From Bacteroidales bacterium (lineage in GTDB: Bacteria; Bacteroidota; Bacteroidia; Bacteroidales; Marinilabiliaceae), in NCBI GenBank assembly GCA_012838865.1, contig DUOK01000289.1, forward strand, positions 1 through 45,066: 45,066 nucleotides of DNA, written 5' to 3'. The position numbers and the translations under genes were made by a program. Within the stretch, counting starts at the first letter, position 1. Each line of letters starts with the position of its first letter. Under the pieces are notes generated by a model that worked only from the letters and a program-made list of their open reading frames with translations, had not been told where the DNA came from and did no database searches. Of this stretch, positions 16,899 to 24,291 are shown piece after piece.

Positions 16899-17819
16899 AT
16901 GAGTCCCTATAAAAGCAAGTCAAACGACAGCAAACTGTTGCGCATAGGCGTTTTTTACGACGGCAATTACTTTTACCACGTCAGCAACTATTACAACTAT
17001 GTGCATGAGCGGCAGTCGCGCATCAGCATCAGCGGTCTGCACAATTTCATTCGCGAGCAGGCCTCCCTGCTCGAGTCGGTCAGCGGAACCAACCGCTGCC
17101 AGATTGTGGATGCCCATTATTTCAGGGGGCGACTCAATGCCATGGAAGCCAGTCAGAAAGGCAACCAGTTGTACTACGAAAGGGTGTTCGACGACATTCT
17201 GATGTCGGAGGGCGTGACCACCCACTACTTTCCCATTAAAACCACAAATGGCTACCGCCAGGAAAGGGAAGTGGACCTGTGGTTGGCGATGGAGGCTTTT
17301 GAACTGGCGCTGTACAAACAGTTCGACATTTTGGTGCTCATTGCCAGCGACGGCAGCTACGTGCCCCTGGTGCGTAAGCTCAACACCCTGGGCACACGGG
17401 TGATGTTGTTGTCGTGGGATTTTGACTTTCGCGACGACTACGGCAACCACAAGGTAACCCGCACCTCGCAGGATTTGCTGGATGTGGTGAGTTACCCCAT
17501 ACCCATGCATATCCTCATCAACAGTCAGCAACCGCGCGACCGCCAAATCACCGAAGATCTATTTGTATCCAAAGATACTTCGGCCGACGCACGCAAAAAG
17601 TTGCACACCCCAACTGAGGACAGCCACATCAGCACCATCTTATCCATCAAATCGGGCTACGGCTTCATCAAGTACCCGCCCACCAACCTGTTTTTTCATT
17701 TCCAAAGTGTCAACGGCTGCGACTTTAACGATTTGGAACCGGGCGACCAGGTCGCCTTTCGCATTGCCCGCAATGAAAAAGGAGAAGATGTAGCCATTGA
17801 CGTGGAACTGGCCGAATAA
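16899..17819 (+). CDS. NYN domain nuclease-like protein with C-terminal cold-shock domain
   Basis: Predicted cytoplasmic RNA-acting protein of 306 residues. The N-terminal two thirds form a NYN (PIN-like) domain: IGVFYDGNYFYHV with the first metal-binding Asp21, the EREVDLWLAMEAFE block, and the FDILVLIASDGSYVPLVRKL block with further acidic residues. Residues about 244-306 look like a cold-shock/S1-like OB fold with RNP1 GYGFIKY and RNP2 LFFHF. NYN proteins are known or predicted ribonucleases; the OB fold would bind RNA. I chose the ATG at 16899; the frame extends to 16830, but that part overlaps the transcription start. It is an independent unit after the trp operon. Substrate is unknown. 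Confidence 0.82.
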   Translation: MSPYKSKSNDSKLLRIGVFYDGNYFYHVSNYYNYVHERQSRISISGLHNFIREQASLLESVSGTNRCQIVDAHYFRGRLNAMEASQKGNQLYYERVFDDILMSEGVTTHYFPIKTTNGYRQEREVDLWLAMEAFELALYKQFDILVLIASDGSYVPLVRKLNTLGTRVMLLSWDFDFRDDYGNHKVTRTSQDLLDVVSYPIPMHILINSQQPRDRQITEDLFVSKDTSADARKKLHTPTEDSHISTILSIKSGYGFIKYPPTNLFFHFQSVNGCDFNDLEPGDQVAFRIARNEKGEDVAIDVELAE

Positions 17820-17823
17820 AAAA

Positions 17824-17855
17824 AGCGGCCTCCCTTGGAGGAGACCGCTCTTTCT
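17824..17855. terminator. bidirectional terminator between NYN gene and EF-G paralogue
   Basis: AGCGG (17824-17828) pairs with CCGCT (17845-17849), with an inner CCTCC/GGAGG stem (17829-17833 with 17837-17841) and a small bulge. The plus side is followed by CTTTCTCTT; read on the minus strand the stem is followed by seven T. It lies between two convergent genes and could serve both. Confidence 0.75.
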
Positions 17856-17886
17856 CTTGGTATTAAAACAAACCTCAAACAAATTA

Positions 17887-20043
17887 TTAGTCTTCCTTCT
17901 GTTCTGCTTCATAAGCAGCCAACAGCTGTTCCTGCACCTCTGGCGGCACCTTATCGTAGCTGGCAAACTTCATGGTATAGGAAGCACGCCCGCCGGTAAT
18001 GGAGCTCAGCGAAGTCGAATACTTATTCATCTCCTTCAAGGGCACCTTGGCCTTGATGACCTCAAAGCCTTTTTCGCTACTCATACCTTCAATGATGGCC
18101 CGACGTCCCTGCAAATCGCTCATCACATCGCCCATACGGTCGGCCGGAACCCGCACCTCTACATCGTACACCGGCTCCAGGATTTTGGGACCTGCTTCCT
18201 TAAAGGCTGCCCGGAAGGCATTGCGACCGGCCAACTTAAAGGAAATCTCATTGGAGTCGACCGGGTGCATCTTCCCGTCGTAAATACAGACCCGTATGTC
18301 GCGAGCATAAGAACCCGTCAGCGGACCTTCCTCCATTTTTTCCATGATCCCCTTAAGAATGGCTGGAATAAAACGATTGTCGATGGCCCCCCCTACAATA
18401 CAATTGCATAAAACGAGCTTTCCACCCCAGGGCAAAAGCACCTCATCGGTGTTACGCACACTCATTTTAAACTCCTGGCCATTGAATTTATATACGCTTG
18501 GGGCGGGCATACCCTCGTAATAGGGCTCAATAACCATGTGCACCTCACCAAACTGTCCGGCCCCTCCCGACTGCTTTTTATGTCGGTAATCGGCACGCGC
18601 CTGCTTGGTAATTGTTTCGCGATAAGGGATTTTGGGATTGAAAAAGGTCACCGGCAACTTATCGTTGTTTTCCAATCTCCATTTCATGGTATTCAGGTGA
18701 AACTCGCCCTGCCCATAAACAATGATTTGTTTCAATTCCTTGGAGTATTCCACGTTGATGGTGGGATCCTCCTCGTGCATGCGCGTCATTATTTCACCCA
18801 GCTTTTCTTCATCACCTTCATTATCGGGCTTAATGGCCACCCTGAACTTGGGATCGGGATACTGAATGGGATTGAATATGAAATTGCAGCCCTTGGTGTT
18901 TAAGGTGTGATTGGTCTTGGTTTCCTTCAACTTAACCGTAGCACCAATGTCACCGGCCACCAGCTCCGAAACTTTCTGACGGTTGCTGCCGGCCACACAA
19001 TACAGCTGCGATAAACGTTCCTTAGCCTCACAATTCATATTGATCAAATCGTCTCCCTCCTTTACGGTTCCCGACATCACCTTAAAGTAGCTCACCTCGC
19101 CCAGGTGCGGCTCAATACTGGTTTTAAATACAAATATGGAGGCCGGGCCTTTGGCATCCGGAACCACCTCTGTACCATTCTTGTCTACTGGCTTGGGCAT
19201 TTCGGAAACAAAGGGTACGATATTCCCCAGGAATTCCATCAAACGGCGTACGCCCATGTCCTTTTCTGCTGAAACACAAAAAATGGGAAAGAGGTCACGG
19301 GCCACCATGCCTTTACGCATACCACGTCGCATCTCCTCCTCATCCAGCGAGCCCTTTTCAAAGAACAGCTCCATCAGACTCTCATCGTTTTCAGCTGCAG
19401 CCTCCACCAGGGCATTGTGCAACTCATCGGCCTTATCCTTCTCGCTGTCGGGAATATCCAGCACCTCCGGGGCGCCGCCGTCGGGGCCCCACTGGTACAT
19501 CTTCATCTTAAGCACATCCACTACTGCATTAAAACCCGCTCCGGCATTCACCGGATACTGCACAATTACGGCCTTCTTGCCAAAGGACTCGTAAACAGCT
19601 TCTATGGTGCTTTCGAAGTTGGCCTTTTCGTGATCCAATTGATTCACCACAAAAATGACCGGCTTGTGATACTTATCGGTATAGCGAAACAGGTTTTGCG
19701 TACCCACCTCCACGCCTTGCGTTGCATTCAGCAACATTAGTGCTGTGTCGGTCACATTAAGCGAGGTAATGGCGCCATTAATAAAATCATCAGCCCCGGG
19801 ACAATCAATAAAATTCAACTTCTTTCCCAGCCATTCGGTGTACAATACGGATGAAAAAACCGAGTAGCCGTACTCATGCTCTACCCGGTTGTAATCCGAT
19901 ACCGTATTCTTATTGTCCACATCGCCCCGTCGGCTGATGACCCCACCCTCGAAAAGCATCGCTTCGGCAAGGGTGGTTTTACCCGAGCCGCTACTTCCAA
20001 GGAGGGAAATATTTTTGATTTGATCGGTTTGATATACCTTCAT
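17887..20043 (-). CDS. elongation factor G paralogue (EF-G2-like), catalytic His replaced
   Basis: A 718-residue translational GTPase homologue with the five-domain EF-G layout. G1 is GSSGSGKTT (16-24), G4 is NQLD (134-137) and domain IV has KKQSGGAGQFGEV. The G3 motif reads DCPGADDF (80-87) instead of DTPGHVDF, so the catalytic His is Ala84; in switch I, RGITI is YGYSV, replacing the Mg-binding Thr by Ser. Domain IV carries an insertion of about 30 residues (about 515-545) compared with canonical EF-G. These features agree with the Bacteroides EF-G2 paralogue, reported to support translocation without GTP hydrolysis and to matter under starvation. It has its own promoter; the housekeeping fusA is not here. 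Confidence 0.9.
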   Translation of the reverse strand: MKVYQTDQIKNISLLGSSGSGKTTLAEAMLFEGGVISRRGDVDNKNTVSDYNRVEHEYGYSVFSSVLYTEWLGKKLNFIDCPGADDFINGAITSLNVTDTALMLLNATQGVEVGTQNLFRYTDKYHKPVIFVVNQLDHEKANFESTIEAVYESFGKKAVIVQYPVNAGAGFNAVVDVLKMKMYQWGPDGGAPEVLDIPDSEKDKADELHNALVEAAAENDESLMELFFEKGSLDEEEMRRGMRKGMVARDLFPIFCVSAEKDMGVRRLMEFLGNIVPFVSEMPKPVDKNGTEVVPDAKGPASIFVFKTSIEPHLGEVSYFKVMSGTVKEGDDLINMNCEAKERLSQLYCVAGSNRQKVSELVAGDIGATVKLKETKTNHTLNTKGCNFIFNPIQYPDPKFRVAIKPDNEGDEEKLGEIMTRMHEEDPTINVEYSKELKQIIVYGQGEFHLNTMKWRLENNDKLPVTFFNPKIPYRETITKQARADYRHKKQSGGAGQFGEVHMVIEPYYEGMPAPSVYKFNGQEFKMSVRNTDEVLLPWGGKLVLCNCIVGGAIDNRFIPAILKGIMEKMEEGPLTGSYARDIRVCIYDGKMHPVDSNEISFKLAGRNAFRAAFKEAGPKILEPVYDVEVRVPADRMGDVMSDLQGRRAIIEGMSSEKGFEVIKAKVPLKEMNKYSTSLSSITGGRASYTMKFASYDKVPPEVQEQLLAAYEAEQKED

Positions 20044-20109
20044 GGCAAAACATTTAAAAAGGTTAATAAACGAGTGTCAGTAAAAAACGTATTTGTAAGG
20101 CTAGGTCTT

Positions 20110-20139
20110 CAAAATTAAGAATATTCTGCATAGAAACAA
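20110..20139 (-). promoter_or_regulatory. promoter of the EF-G paralogue
   Basis: On the minus strand TTG (20137-20139), a 19-bp spacer and TAATTTTG (20110-20117), an exact TAnnTTTG. The predicted start leaves an untranslated leader of about 60 bases before the ATG at 20043. Confidence 0.62.
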
Positions 20140-20220
20140 CGTGCACCTCGTTAAATATGCTTGGTTTTTTTTGAGCTTTTTTAAGTTTTTTATGTCGAAA
20201 ATACATTTTGCCACCTGCGC

Positions 20221-20250
20221 TTGAAATTATCGTTGGGTATTGCTAACTTG
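20221..20250 (+). promoter_or_regulatory. promoter of the DUF190 gene
   Basis: TTG at 20221-20223, a 20-bp spacer, and TAACTTG at 20244-20250, one T short of the full TAnnTTTG. It lies 23 bp before the DUF190 ATG and is divergent from the EF-G paralogue promoter. Confidence 0.45.
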
Positions 20251-20273
20251 ACTTAAAACTAAAAGCGCCAAAC

Positions 20274-20621
20274 ATGAACCTATCCGGAGCAACCAGCAGA
20301 CTAAATATCATAGTGGGCGAAAACGACCAGGTTTACCAACGCCCCCTCTACGAAGCCATCGTATTCGCTGCCAAGAAATACAAACTTTCAGGAGCCACCG
20401 TTTGCAAAGGCTTGCTCAGCTATGGCGCAGGCAGCAATGCGCGCAGTGTAAAAGTATTCTCCCTCTCAGAGGATGCTCCTATGCACATTCAGCTGGTGGA
20501 CTACCCCGAACGACTGAAGGATTTTTCCGATATTGTGCGCAAGCTGATGGACAAAGCCGGAGCCGGAGGAATCATTACTATGGAAGCGGTGGAAGTACTG
20601 CACTACCAGGCACCCGCCTAA
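20274..20621 (+). CDS. DUF190 family protein
   Basis: Small cytoplasmic protein of 115 residues matching DUF190, a family with a PII-like ferredoxin fold. Recognisable parts are the N-terminal LNIIVGENDQVYQRPLYEAI, the GATVCKGLLSYGAG segment and the final ITMEAVEVLHY. In many bacteria DUF190 genes sit next to crcB fluoride channels; no crcB is seen here. A signalling or ligand-binding role is inferred from the fold only. It is divergent from the EF-G paralogue and followed by the permease gene 57 bp later. Confidence 0.85.
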   Translation: MNLSGATSRLNIIVGENDQVYQRPLYEAIVFAAKKYKLSGATVCKGLLSYGAGSNARSVKVFSLSEDAPMHIQLVDYPERLKDFSDIVRKLMDKAGAGGIITMEAVEVLHYQAPA

Positions 20622-20644
20622 GCCGCCCTGCTGATATTTTTTGC

Positions 20645-20652
20645 TAACTTTG
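20645..20652 (+). promoter_or_regulatory. -7 box for the FtsX-like permease
   Basis: TAACTTTG, an exact -7 consensus, 26 bp before the ATG at 20679. No TTG at the standard distance. Confidence 0.45.
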
Positions 20653-20678
20653 CAGGAAACCAACTTTGCTGCAACTGC

Positions 20679-21965
20679 ATGTCTAAAAACCACAAAGGCC
20701 CCACACCCGGGCGGGCCAATCAGAAAGCAGAATACTTCATTGCTGAGCGCATCCATTCAGGGGGCATTTCAGGAAAACGCTTTGCAGGTCCGGTCATTAA
20801 AGTAGCGACAGCAGGTATTGTATTGGGAGTTACTGTAATGTTACTTTCCCTGGCGATAGGCAACGGCTTTAAAAAAGAAATCAGAGAAAAAGTAAGCGGA
20901 TTCAGCAGCCACATTCAGGTGGTCAATTACGACTTCAATCAAAGTTTTGAAAGTAACCCAATAACGCACGACAGTCTGCTGGTTGGGCGCCTGCGTGCAA
21001 TAAGTGGCATTCAGAATGTGCAGCGCTTCATTACCAAGCCGGGCTTGCTTAAAACCAACAACGAAATACAGGGTCTGGTACTGAAAGGGATCGGCAAAGA
21101 TTACCAAACCGACTTTCTGGAGAACATCCTAACAGCGGGGCAGCTGCCCCGCACCGACAGCACCGCAAGCAGCAACGACCTCCTGCTCTCAGAGGCCTTG
21201 GCCCAACTGCTGCAGCTGCAAGTGGGAGACGAGGTGTTCATGTATTTTTTTCAGGAGCAAATTCGCATCAGACGCTTTACGGTATGCGGTCTTTTTAACA
21301 GCCATTTGCCCGACTTCGACAAGAGTTTCGCCATCACCGATTTGCGCATACTCCAAAGGCTTAACGGCTGGGAAACAGACGAGATTGCCGGCTATGAGCT
21401 TGTTTTACAGGACTTCGCTCAGCTGGACCCTCTCGGACAAGCTGTATATGAAGAGACGGCCGATTTCCTCTCTGCTTCCGGCAACCTCCTGCGTACGCAA
21501 ACCATCCGCCAAACACAGCCTCAGATTTTTGGCTGGCTCGATCTCCTGGACATGAACATTGCGGTCATCATCCTGCTGATTGTCCTGGTTGCAGGCTTCA
21601 ACATGATATCCGGCCTGCTTATCCTCATCCTCGAACGCACCAATATGATTGGCTTGCTCAAGTCTCTGGGGATGGCAGATTGGCCCCTGCGACGAATATT
21701 CATTTATTTGGCCACACGAATAGCACTGAAAGGACTCCTTTGGGGCAATGCGCTCGGCCTGGGCCTGGCTATGCTGCAAAAACATCTGGGTTGGGCACGA
21801 CTCGACCCCGCCAACTATTTCCTGGACACCGTTCCCATCGCACTCCCCCTGCACCACATCTTGTTGCTTAACATCGGCGCCCTGGCCGCCATTTTCCTGA
21901 TGATGATTGGCCCCTCCTACCTGGCAGCACGCATTTCTCCGGTAAAAGCCTTAAGGCTGGAATAA
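20679..21965 (+). CDS. FtsX/LolC-type ABC transporter permease
   Basis: Inner-membrane protein of 428 residues with the MacB/FtsX architecture: a cytoplasmic N-terminal stretch with EYFIAERI, a first membrane helix (about 43-65, VATAGIVLGVTVMLLSLAIG), a large periplasmic domain (about 66-285), and three C-terminal helices, including the FtsX segment ILILERTNMIGLLKSLGM. It ends ARISPVKALRLE, as LolC/LolE-type permeases do. Such proteins move lipoproteins from the inner membrane or transmit force with an ATPase partner. No ATPase gene is adjacent, so the partner must be elsewhere; substrate is inferred. A strong terminator follows. Confidence 0.87.
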   Translation: MSKNHKGPTPGRANQKAEYFIAERIHSGGISGKRFAGPVIKVATAGIVLGVTVMLLSLAIGNGFKKEIREKVSGFSSHIQVVNYDFNQSFESNPITHDSLLVGRLRAISGIQNVQRFITKPGLLKTNNEIQGLVLKGIGKDYQTDFLENILTAGQLPRTDSTASSNDLLLSEALAQLLQLQVGDEVFMYFFQEQIRIRRFTVCGLFNSHLPDFDKSFAITDLRILQRLNGWETDEIAGYELVLQDFAQLDPLGQAVYEETADFLSASGNLLRTQTIRQTQPQIFGWLDLLDMNIAVIILLIVLVAGFNMISGLLILILERTNMIGLLKSLGMADWPLRRIFIYLATRIALKGLLWGNALGLGLAMLQKHLGWARLDPANYFLDTVPIALPLHHILLLNIGALAAIFLMMIGPSYLAARISPVKALRLE

Positions 21966-22042
21966 AAAATACCGCACAAAACCATCTTTGGCATACTTTT
22001 TATAATAAGTATAATGGTTTAAATTAATAATGGGACAAAGGA

Positions 22043-22076
22043 GCCGCCGACTCAAACGTGAGTCGGCGGCTTTTTT
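22043..22076 (+). terminator. strong intrinsic terminator after the permease gene
   Basis: A perfect 12-bp inverted repeat, GCCGCCGACTCA (22043-22054) with TGAGTCGGCGGC (22059-22070), loop AACG, then six T. It is the most stable-looking hairpin in the window and separates the permease from the Nudix gene. Confidence 0.92.
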
Positions 22077-22109
22077 ACGCTTAAGAATGGGGAGCTGTCC
22101 ACAATTTTG

Positions 22110-22117
22110 TAACTTTG
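22110..22117 (+). promoter_or_regulatory. -7 box for the Nudix gene
   Basis: TAACTTTG, an exact -7 consensus, 35 bp before the ATG at 22153 and just after the strong terminator. No TTG at the standard spacing. Confidence 0.45.
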
Positions 22118-22152
22118 CGGCAACAGATACCACAGCACCAAACCAATAAGGC

Positions 22153-22833
22153 ATGTCCTGGCAAACCGCGCTGATCAAAGCACTGCAAGAACCACTTCCC
22201 GGAACCAGGGCCCACGCAAAAATGGCCCCTTCGGCCCGCCCTCTGCCACCCACCTATTTCAGTGGACAGGGCAGTCCGCGACAGAGCAGTGTCCTCATAC
22301 TGCTTTATCCGGGCCAGGATGGTTTGTACCTCCCCTTTATACAGCGCCCCGTTTATGAAGGCCCCCACAGCGGACAAATCAGTCTCCCCGGCGGAAAATG
22401 CGAACCCTGCGACCCCAATCATTGGGATACAGCCCTCAGGGAAACAAGAGAAGAACTGGGAATCGATACACGGGGGGTTCAATACCTGGGAACACTGAGT
22501 GAGATTTTTATTCCCTACAGCAATTTTATTGTGGTCCCCCAGGTAGGTTTTCATAAGGACAGCCTGCATTTCCAGCCCGATCCTTATGAAGTGAATGAAG
22601 TACTTGAAGTTAAAGCAGCGGCCTTACTGGACCAGCCCCGGCGCACCAAAACCATTGAATATCCGGCGGCGCCGCCCATTGAGGCCCCTTATTACGATGC
22701 CAACGGCCGCCACATCTGGGGAGCCACAGCAATGATCCTCAGCGAGCTGATCGAAATCTTCAACCAAAGGACACCCTATTGGGCTAACGCATTACGTTCC
22801 TGTAATGCTCATAGCGCTCCAGAATCTCTCTAA
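22153..22833 (+). CDS. Nudix hydrolase, CoA pyrophosphatase-like
   Basis: Nudix hydrolase of 226 residues, probably cleaving CoA or its derivatives to 3',5'-ADP and phosphopantetheine (NudL/YeaB type). The Nudix box is visible as PGGKCEPCD followed by ALRETREELGI, with the metal-binding Glu residues, and is preceded by the CoA-subfamily (UPF0035-type) segment PFIQRPVYEGPHSGQISLPGG. Substrate is inferred from this subfamily motif and is less sure than the Nudix assignment. The last 50 bp overlap the convergent MltF-like gene on the opposite strand. Confidence 0.86.
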   Translation: MSWQTALIKALQEPLPGTRAHAKMAPSARPLPPTYFSGQGSPRQSSVLILLYPGQDGLYLPFIQRPVYEGPHSGQISLPGGKCEPCDPNHWDTALRETREELGIDTRGVQYLGTLSEIFIPYSNFIVVPQVGFHKDSLHFQPDPYEVNEVLEVKAAALLDQPRRTKTIEYPAAPPIEAPYYDANGRHIWGATAMILSELIEIFNQRTPYWANALRSCNAHSAPESL

Positions 22834-24211
22834 CGTAGTGGTAAGGCTCTTCGCCGCGACAGTAGCCAAACTCCACCACCGGATCGTTGTAGTACTTGGG
22901 GTGCGACTTATTGAGAATGTAATAATCCACATTATTGTCCCACTGCTTGGGATCCTTTCCGTATTTCTCAGCAAGCTTCATAGCATCCAGGACATGCCCG
23001 ATGCCCACATTATAGGAGGCAAGGACAAACTTCAAGCGCTCCTCGGGTTCCTCTATGCGCAAGGCCATCCGTTCATCGAGCCATTGCAGCAATTGCATTC
23101 CGCCACGAATGTTCTCCCTGGGCGAAGTAATGGCCTCCACGCCAAAACGATCGGCTGTTTGTGGCATCAACTGCATCAGTCCCAGGGCTCCGGCCCAACT
23201 TTCCGCATCCGGAATAAAGCGGGATTCCTGATAAATAATGGAGGCAATCAAGCGCCAGTCCCATTCAAATTGGGCACTTTCCTCGCGAATCAGATCGTCG
23301 TAAACCGAAACCTGCCCCCCCTTCACCGAATGAAAATCAGAATCAACCAGGTGAACCGAACGTCGGTTAAGAAAATACTTCTGATAAACCCTTTGGTATT
23401 GGGCGGTTTTCTTAAAGCCCAGCATCCAGTTATTCACCGCATTCAACAATTCCACGGCCCCCTTATTAACTGCCCAAGCTTGTTTTTGCTGAAAACTCAC
23501 AGCCGTTCCAACGTCAAGGTTGGGGAAGAAATTAAGGTTCACCCGGGCCAGATTTTCATCACAAACCGTATAGGGAATCTCACCCTCTGCAACCAGCTCA
23601 ATCAACTGTTCCACCTCATAATCGGGAATCTCAACAATGTGAATGCTGTCGCCGATCTCATTCGACAAGCTGCGCAAACGCTGAACAAAGGCAGAGCCTT
23701 TTTGAACATAAACACTCTTGCCCCCCAAATCGAGCTGACTCCGAATCAAACGGTTATAGGTAATGCTCATAGCCCCCACCTGGTCGGGCGTATAAGCCTG
23801 CTGAACCAGCACCTGACGACTGAAACTGTGCGGCTCTGTAAAAGCCACCATGTTTTCGGTCTCCCGGGTGACTGCCAGACTGCTGGCAATGATATCGATG
23901 TGTCCATTCTGCAGAGCCTCGAAGTTGCTCTGCAAGTCGTTATTCACCGTAACCTCTAATTTCACGCCCATAAAGTTGGCAAAAGCCTGCAGGAGCTCAA
24001 ATTGATAGCCCATGGGCTGCCCCTTGTAAACAAAGTAATTGGTGGAATTGTAATTGGTGACCACCCTTATTTTTCCACTTTCCAAAATCTGTGGCAAATC
24101 GGCAACTGCTTCCGGCTCAGGTTCGGAAACTTTTCGTCCGCCTCCCCCTCCGCTACAAGCTCCCCAAGCCAGGGACAGCAATATCAAACTCACAAAGTAA
24201 AGTTTTTCCAT
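22784..24211 (-). CDS. mltF: MltF-like membrane-bound lytic murein transglycosylase
   Basis: Two-domain lipoprotein of 475 residues. The N-terminus is a hydrophobic signal followed by LAWGACSGGGGG, a probable but imperfect lipobox. Residues about 45-275 resemble the family-3 solute-binding domain (RVVTNYNSTNYFVYKGQPMG; GHIDIIASSLAVTRETE). Residues about 300-440 form a lysozyme-like SLT domain with the catalytic Glu in IIYQESRF, then ESWAGALGLMQLMPQTADRF and ASYNVGIGHVLDA. This order is that of MltF, which cleaves peptidoglycan to 1,6-anhydromuropeptides in the periplasm; the binding domain regulates it. The 3' end overlaps the Nudix gene. Confidence 0.92.
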   Translation of the reverse strand: MEKLYFVSLILLSLAWGACSGGGGGRKVSEPEPEAVADLPQILESGKIRVVTNYNSTNYFVYKGQPMGYQFELLQAFANFMGVKLEVTVNNDLQSNFEALQNGHIDIIASSLAVTRETENMVAFTEPHSFSRQVLVQQAYTPDQVGAMSITYNRLIRSQLDLGGKSVYVQKGSAFVQRLRSLSNEIGDSIHIVEIPDYEVEQLIELVAEGEIPYTVCDENLARVNLNFFPNLDVGTAVSFQQKQAWAVNKGAVELLNAVNNWMLGFKKTAQYQRVYQKYFLNRRSVHLVDSDFHSVKGGQVSVYDDLIREESAQFEWDWRLIASIIYQESRFIPDAESWAGALGLMQLMPQTADRFGVEAITSPRENIRGGMQLLQWLDERMALRIEEPEERLKFVLASYNVGIGHVLDAMKLAEKYGKDPKQWDNNVDYYILNKSHPKYYNDPVVEFGYCRGEEPYHYVREILERYEHYRNVMR

Positions 24212-24253
24212 ACCAAAAGATTAAGACAATAAGTAACAAACAGATACAGCCGG

Positions 24254-24282
24254 TAAAGTTAGCAGAAAAAAGCATCCGGCAA
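24254..24282 (-). promoter_or_regulatory. candidate promoter of the mltF-like gene
   Basis: On the minus strand TTG (24280-24282), an 18-bp spacer and TAACTTTA (24254-24261), one mismatch from TAnnTTTG. Leader of about 35 bases to the ATG at 24211. Spacer is slightly short. Confidence 0.35.
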
Positions 24283-24291
24283 ACAAGGCAC

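Noticed and set aside
22805-23959. Long open frame (384 codons) antisense to the mltF-like gene
   Set aside because: The opposite strand encodes a clear two-domain transglycosylase with its catalytic Glu; this frame has no recognisable features.
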